This document shows positions 6,445 through 9,489 of a DNA stretch of 9,489 bases, one piece after another. Positions within the stretch are counted from its first letter, which is position 1. Every line of letters starts with the position of its first letter. Source of the stretch: Actinomycetota bacterium (GTDB lineage: Bacteria > Actinomycetota > Acidimicrobiia > Acidimicrobiales > Aldehydirespiratoraceae); NCBI GenBank assembly GCA_012271125.1, contig JAAXHB010000143.1, positions 831 to 10,319 of the forward strand. Reading direction: 5' to 3'. Below the pieces are notes generated by a model. The model was given only the letters and a program-made list of their open reading frames with translations, had not been told where the DNA came from and did not search any database. Made by a program: the position numbers and the translations under genes.

Positions 6445-7902
6445 ATGAACTTCTTAAAGATTGCTCTAAGAATTATTGGGGCTGGCCTCTGCCTGATACT
6501 GGTTGTGGCGGCGTGTGGCTCAAGTGACGATTCGTCTGCGGAGTACGGGTCGGCTAGCTACGCCGTTGATGATTCCTATGGTGACGATGCCTACAGCGGT
6601 GATTACGCAGCCGACATTGGATTTGCCACTGCGGACTCTGCGGACTTTCTGTCCGAGCCTGACTTCGGAGACTTTGACACTTCTGATGAGGAGTTCGCCG
6701 AGCCCGCAATCGTCAATAACTTCGGCGTCAATAGCTTCGGCGGATCTGACGGTGCTCAAAGCGTCACCGTTTCTTCAGCTGCAACATTTGGCAGTTTTGC
6801 CCTTGATCGAGACATCATCTACCGCGCCTATGTGACCATCGAAGTAGACGACGTCGTCGTTGCCACTAGTGCTGCCAACGACATTGTCGCCGACGTAGGC
6901 GGCTTGTTGTTCTCACAACAGACCTACAACGAACCAACGCCTCGAACCACGCTCACGGTCAAGGTTCGCCCTGAGGACTTCTCCGCCGTTCTGGATCGCC
7001 TGGCAGGCCTTGGGGCGTTGGTGGATCAAAACGTGACCGCCGATGACGTGACTGAGCGGGTCGTTGATATTGAGAGCCGCATCGTGACCGCTGAGGCAAG
7101 CGTCATCCGCTTGCGTGGCCTGCTTGAAGACGCCGACTCGCTAGAGAGCATCGCCGATATTGAGCGTGAGCTGTTGGATCGTGAGACGACTTTGGAGACC
7201 TTGCGTGGGCAGCTGCGCACCCTAGAAGACGCTGTTTCGCTGGCGACGATCACACTGACGATTACCCAGTCGCCGGAGGTGTTGCCCGAGACCGGTATGC
7301 GGGTCTGGCTGTGGGGTTCCGATGACGACGATGAGCCGTGTCTGGGCAATCAGGATGTGCTTGTCGACGACGATTCTTCTGCGCATTTCTGTTTGGAAAT
7401 TGAAAACGTAGGCGAGGCTGCCTTGACGGATTTGACGCTGCGTTCGGGTCCGGTGCGTTTTGACGTTGACGATTTTGTTGACGGTGATTCAGTTAATGAC
7501 GACGGCGGCGTGGGCAGCTTTGAGCGACTCGAGTCAGGTGAGCGTCTAGCCATGAGCTGGTCTATGGACGTCGACGACGGTCGCATTGATGGGCGCACGA
7601 TTGTGCGTGGCCTGGTGTTGTGGGTCAATGTCACCGCCACTCCGGTCGACGCCGGCGGCAATGAGCTGTCACAGGTGTCAAGCGGCAACGAGCTCTATGT
7701 CAGCCTTGCCGAAAGCGATGCCTTGCCCGGCATCGTTGACGCTTTAAAGATCGGCTTGTCGGTTCTTTTGACCGCATTTGCGATCATTGTTGTTGCCGTT
7801 GGCGTTGTAATTCCGTTTGTGCCGCTGGCAGCTGTTATCGCTTTAGTGATTTGGTGGCTTCGTCGTCGTCATCGTCAACAGTCGCAGCAAGCGTCGTCGT
7901 AG
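6445..7902 (+). CDS. DUF4349 lipoprotein with extra extracytoplasmic domain and C-terminal membrane anchor
   Basis: A putative envelope protein of 485 aa. It has a signal sequence with a lipobox (VAAC, Cys24), then a low-complexity Asp/Ser/Tyr-rich linker (about 25-105). The DUF4349 region (about 121-275) starts with DRDIIYRAYVTIEV (121-134) and has a coiled-coil-like helical segment (about 205-262) before SLATITLTI. A region of about 150 aa (280-425) follows; it looks like an immunoglobulin- or CARDB-like beta domain (FCLEIENVGEAALTDLTL) and has two Cys (299 and 316) that could form a disulfide. A hydrophobic stretch (436-471) and a basic WWLRRRHRQQ tail close the protein. DUF4349 members usually pass directly from the coiled coil to the C-terminal membrane segment, so the extra domain is unusual. 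The ATG at 6445 is preceded by only a weak purine stretch. The family's function is unknown. Confidence 0.87.
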   Translation: MNFLKIALRIIGAGLCLILVVAACGSSDDSSAEYGSASYAVDDSYGDDAYSGDYAADIGFATADSADFLSEPDFGDFDTSDEEFAEPAIVNNFGVNSFGGSDGAQSVTVSSAATFGSFALDRDIIYRAYVTIEVDDVVVATSAANDIVADVGGLLFSQQTYNEPTPRTTLTVKVRPEDFSAVLDRLAGLGALVDQNVTADDVTERVVDIESRIVTAEASVIRLRGLLEDADSLESIADIERELLDRETTLETLRGQLRTLEDAVSLATITLTITQSPEVLPETGMRVWLWGSDDDDEPCLGNQDVLVDDDSSAHFCLEIENVGEAALTDLTLRSGPVRFDVDDFVDGDSVNDDGGVGSFERLESGERLAMSWSMDVDDGRIDGRTIVRGLVLWVNVTATPVDAGGNELSQVSSGNELYVSLAESDALPGIVDALKIGLSVLLTAFAIIVVAVGVVIPFVPLAAVIALVIWWLRRRHRQQSQQASS

Positions 7903-7926
7903 TTGTCGTCGTCATAGTCGTCGTCA
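7855..7926 (+). repeat. GTC/GTCGTC low-complexity tract across the DUF4349 3' end
   Basis: GTC-type triplets run through the last codons and stop of the DUF4349 gene into the spacer. A perfect 10-bp direct repeat GTCGTCGTCA lies at 7905-7914 and 7917-7926. It resembles the triplet sequence flanking the palindromic elements in pcrA and the Nudix gene but lacks their core. Confidence 0.6.
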
Positions 7927-7972
7927 GTAAATAGTCAAGCAGTCGCCGGAGGGCGCGTAACTTGTAGTTCCA

Positions 7973-8932
7973 ATGACGGGTATCGACAATCCACCGGCGG
8001 TACCTGAAGTTCCAACAACGCCTGTTCGCAAAATTGAGTTGCGCTGGTACAAGGACTGGACAACGATCAGTTCAGCCGTTGTGCTGCTGGTGACGTTGCC
8101 GATTTCGGTGTTTTGTCTTTACCCGTATGTGTGGGCGCTGTCGCTGGTGCTGGGCATCTTTTTGCCGTTTCAAATTGCGCCCTGGATGTTGATCGCGGCT
8201 TACTTCGCTTTCATTCCGTTGCTGGTGTTGCCTCGCATGGAGTGGTTGCAGGTTCTGAGCCTTGGCAAGTATTCACGGCGGCCCACTATCGCCGAGAATG
8301 CCAAGTTGCAGCGGGTTTGGGACAAAGTTCACGCTCAGGCGCAGTTGACCCATAAGCGACGCTGGGTGTTGCGTGTGGTGGAATCTGATGAGATCAACAC
8401 CGCTGCTGTTGGTGGGAGCATGGTGCTAGTGACGACCTTCGCGCTGCGCGACCTGCCTGACGACGAGCTAGCGGGCATCCTCGCTCATGAGGTCGGTCAC
8501 CATGTCGGTTTTCATCCGATCACTCTCATTGTTGAGATTTGGATGATGCGACCGATTCAGCTAATGAATTGGAGTGCTATCTGGCTTCACAATCTGGCCG
8601 CAGCGATTATGTCTATCGGGAGTCTGCACTGGATCTTGTTTGTGCTGTTGTTTGCCGTTCAGCTGGTGCTGCGGCTGCTTGCGTTTATCTTGAAATGGGT
8701 TGTGGTTTTTGCTTCGGCGATCTTGCAAGCCTTTGGTCGACGGGCGGAGTATCAGGCTGACAAGGTTGCCGTTGAGCTGGGATTTGGCGTTGGGTTGTAT
8801 CGGGCGTTATCCCGCTTTCATGAGGAGGAAAAGCAGCTGCCGCTTCATTCGCAATCCTTGGCGATCAATTCGCATCCGCCCACCTATGAGCGCCTAAATC
8901 GAATTCGCACTGCTCATATTCGCGCTAAGTAA
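7973..8932 (+). CDS. M48 family membrane zinc metalloprotease
   Basis: A membrane-bound metallopeptidase of 319 aa, probably acting in protein quality control or envelope processing. The zinc site is HEVGH (172-176), with the downstream glutamate ligand Glu259 in RRAEYQAD. Family features include NTAAVGGSMVLVTTFAL (142-158), LPDDELAGILAHE (161-173) and SHPPTYERLNRI (300-311). Hydrophobic segments lie at about 31-50, 53-87 and 203-255. It lacks the usual NAFA motif, having NTAA instead. The ATG at 7973 is forced because an in-frame stop at 7958 leaves no other start codon. The GGAGGG at 7948-7953 is 19 nt upstream, too far to be a normal Shine-Dalgarno. It lies 70 nt after the DUF4349 gene, so the two may form a pair. 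Its 3' end overlaps the convergent cadI-like gene by 8 nt. The substrate is unknown. Confidence 0.9.
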   Translation: MTGIDNPPAVPEVPTTPVRKIELRWYKDWTTISSAVVLLVTLPISVFCLYPYVWALSLVLGIFLPFQIAPWMLIAAYFAFIPLLVLPRMEWLQVLSLGKYSRRPTIAENAKLQRVWDKVHAQAQLTHKRRWVLRVVESDEINTAAVGGSMVLVTTFALRDLPDDELAGILAHEVGHHVGFHPITLIVEIWMMRPIQLMNWSAIWLHNLAAAIMSIGSLHWILFVLLFAVQLVLRLLAFILKWVVVFASAILQAFGRRAEYQADKVAVELGFGVGLYRALSRFHEEEKQLPLHSQSLAINSHPPTYERLNRIRTAHIRAK

Positions 8933-9323
8933 TCGAGCTGATGATCACGTTTTCGAACTGCTCTGAGTCACCCGACTTGACGTACCACTCCCAGCGGTTG
9001 CCGTCAGGCGCATCAACCCAGGTTTCAGTTTTGGTTGCGTAGCAGCACATGGTGTCGTCGACGCCGGTGGTCTCTAACTCTTGTTCGCTGAGCCGTGCTT
9101 CGGCTAAAACGACTTCATCTGCTGTGTCGGTTTCGACTCCGAGATGGTTGATGCTTCCTGGTGTGCCGCCCTTTTCAAACAGAACCAGCTTTAGCGGCGG
9201 GTCTTCTATGGCGAAGTTGGCGTACCCTGGCCGGGTCTTCGCTGGCGCAGTGTCGAACATCTTGGAGTAAAACTCCACCGCCTCGTCTAGATCGTCAACG
9301 TTTAGTGCTAACTGCAAACGCAT
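8925..9323 (-). CDS. cadI: ArsI/CadI family VOC metalloprotein
   Basis: A glyoxalase/vicinal-oxygen-chelate fold protein of 132 aa. It starts RLQLALNVDDLDEAVEFYSK (2-21), followed by RPGYANFAIEDPPLKLVLFE (31-50), INHLGVE (58-64) and the vicinal pair Cys93-Cys94 in TMCCYATKTETW, then RWEWY (110-114). His60 and Glu112 match two of the metal ligands of ArsI. The first ligand position is Gln4 rather than His, as in mycobacterial CadI, so ArsI-type C-As lyase activity is doubtful; cadmium or arsenic binding is more plausible. It lacks the C-terminal Cys-containing extension of mycobacterial CadI. The start is decided by a strong Shine-Dalgarno 7 nt upstream. Its stop overlaps the convergent M48 gene. 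I saw no ArsR-type operator or neighbouring ars genes, so metal regulation is not shown here. Confidence 0.88.
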   Translation of the reverse strand: MRLQLALNVDDLDEAVEFYSKMFDTAPAKTRPGYANFAIEDPPLKLVLFEKGGTPGSINHLGVETDTADEVVLAEARLSEQELETTGVDDTMCCYATKTETWVDAPDGNRWEWYVKSGDSEQFENVIISSIT

Positions 9324-9330
9324 ATCGCAA

Positions 9331-9337
9331 CCTCCTT
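9331..9337 (-). promoter_or_regulatory. Shine-Dalgarno of the cadI-like gene
   Basis: AAGGAGG on the minus strand, 7 nt before the ATG. It is a near-consensus site and the second clearly strong ribosome binding site in the window besides that of guaB3. Confidence 0.85.
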
Positions 9338-9375
9338 ACCCCTCCCAAACTACCCGCAACATGACTCCCGTCTAG

Positions 9376-9401
9376 GTGAGTTGGCCTTTATCAGGCTTGA
9401 A
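9376..9401 (-). repeat. Right copy of the 26-bp inverted repeat
   Basis: Read on the minus strand it matches 1-26 with one mismatch. It lies between cadI and the right edge and covers the double stop of the possible partial gene. Confidence 0.85.
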
Positions 9402-9489
9402 TGTGCGTTGGTTGTCGGGCAGCTTGTGCGATTTTGAAACCAAGCCGCTTAACGCTCGGCCCTCCCTTCGCAGGCCCAGTGTTTCTCGC
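9391..9489 (-). CDS. Possible partial gene entering from the right edge (C-terminal 32 aa)
   Basis: The minus strand is open from the window edge to a TGA TAA double stop (9393 to 9388), ending THIQA. The visible residues are basic (RLGFKIAQAARQ) and match no family I recognise. Its end lies about 67 nt before cadI. Over so short a length an open frame could be chance, and the plus strand is also open from an ATG at 9401, so this is a weak call. Confidence 0.25.
   Translation of the reverse strand, partial: ARNTGPAKGGPSVKRLGFKIAQAARQPTHIQA

Noticed and set aside
7948..7953. GGAGGG as Shine-Dalgarno for the M48 gene
   Set aside because: It lies 19 nt before the only possible start codon, outside the usual spacing.
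9401..9489. Plus-strand frame starting MCVGCRAAC at the right edge
   Set aside because: Too short, cut by the edge, no Shine-Dalgarno, and it competes with the minus-strand frame; neither can be decided here.

Overview
The window looks like chromosomal DNA of an actinobacterium, perhaps an uncultivated one of the Acidimicrobiia type. The clues are a GuaB3 paralogue next to guaA, a CadI-type vicinal-Cys VOC protein of mycobacterial style, a DUF4349 lipoprotein, a UvrD/PcrA helicase with the Gram-positive C-terminal tail, fairly GC-rich codon use, and GTG as well as ATG starts. The phylum is inference from protein flavour, and the class is only a guess.

Layout. Positions 118-6296 form a tightly packed minus-strand block, read right to left: a 50-residue small protein, a CoA-diphosphatase-like Nudix hydrolase, GuaB3, GuaA (GMP synthase) and PcrA (DNA helicase). 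The gaps are 9, 6, 52 and 10 nt, so one operon is likely. An AT-rich divergent spacer (6297-6444) separates it from a plus-strand pair: a DUF4349 lipoprotein with an extra extracytoplasmic domain, and a membrane M48 metalloprotease. The protease gene overlaps by 8 nt the convergent cadI-like gene on the minus strand, which has a strong Shine-Dalgarno. No stretch over 300 bases lacks a gene, and I saw no tRNA, rRNA, CRISPR array or transposase.

The most interesting signal is a short palindromic element carried in frame by two unrelated genes. A 27-bp unit in pcrA (739-765) and in the Nudix gene (5733-5759) encodes GADATSAGT and GTDATSAGA in the same reading frame, inside Asp/Asn-rich inserts absent from typical family members. 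Its arms form an inverted repeat, and the two arm differences between the copies are compensatory base-pair changes. The Nudix gene has two more partial copies in tandem. This resembles in concept the protein-coding palindromic elements known from Rickettsia, but I do not recognise this family.

Short duplications recur elsewhere: perfect 15-bp tandem repeats at 97-126 (duplicating the pcrA stop codon) and 4010-4039 (guaB3-guaA gap), a 23-bp direct repeat at 13-35/71-93, and a 26-bp inverted repeat (25/26 matches) linking the two window ends (1-26 and 9376-9401).
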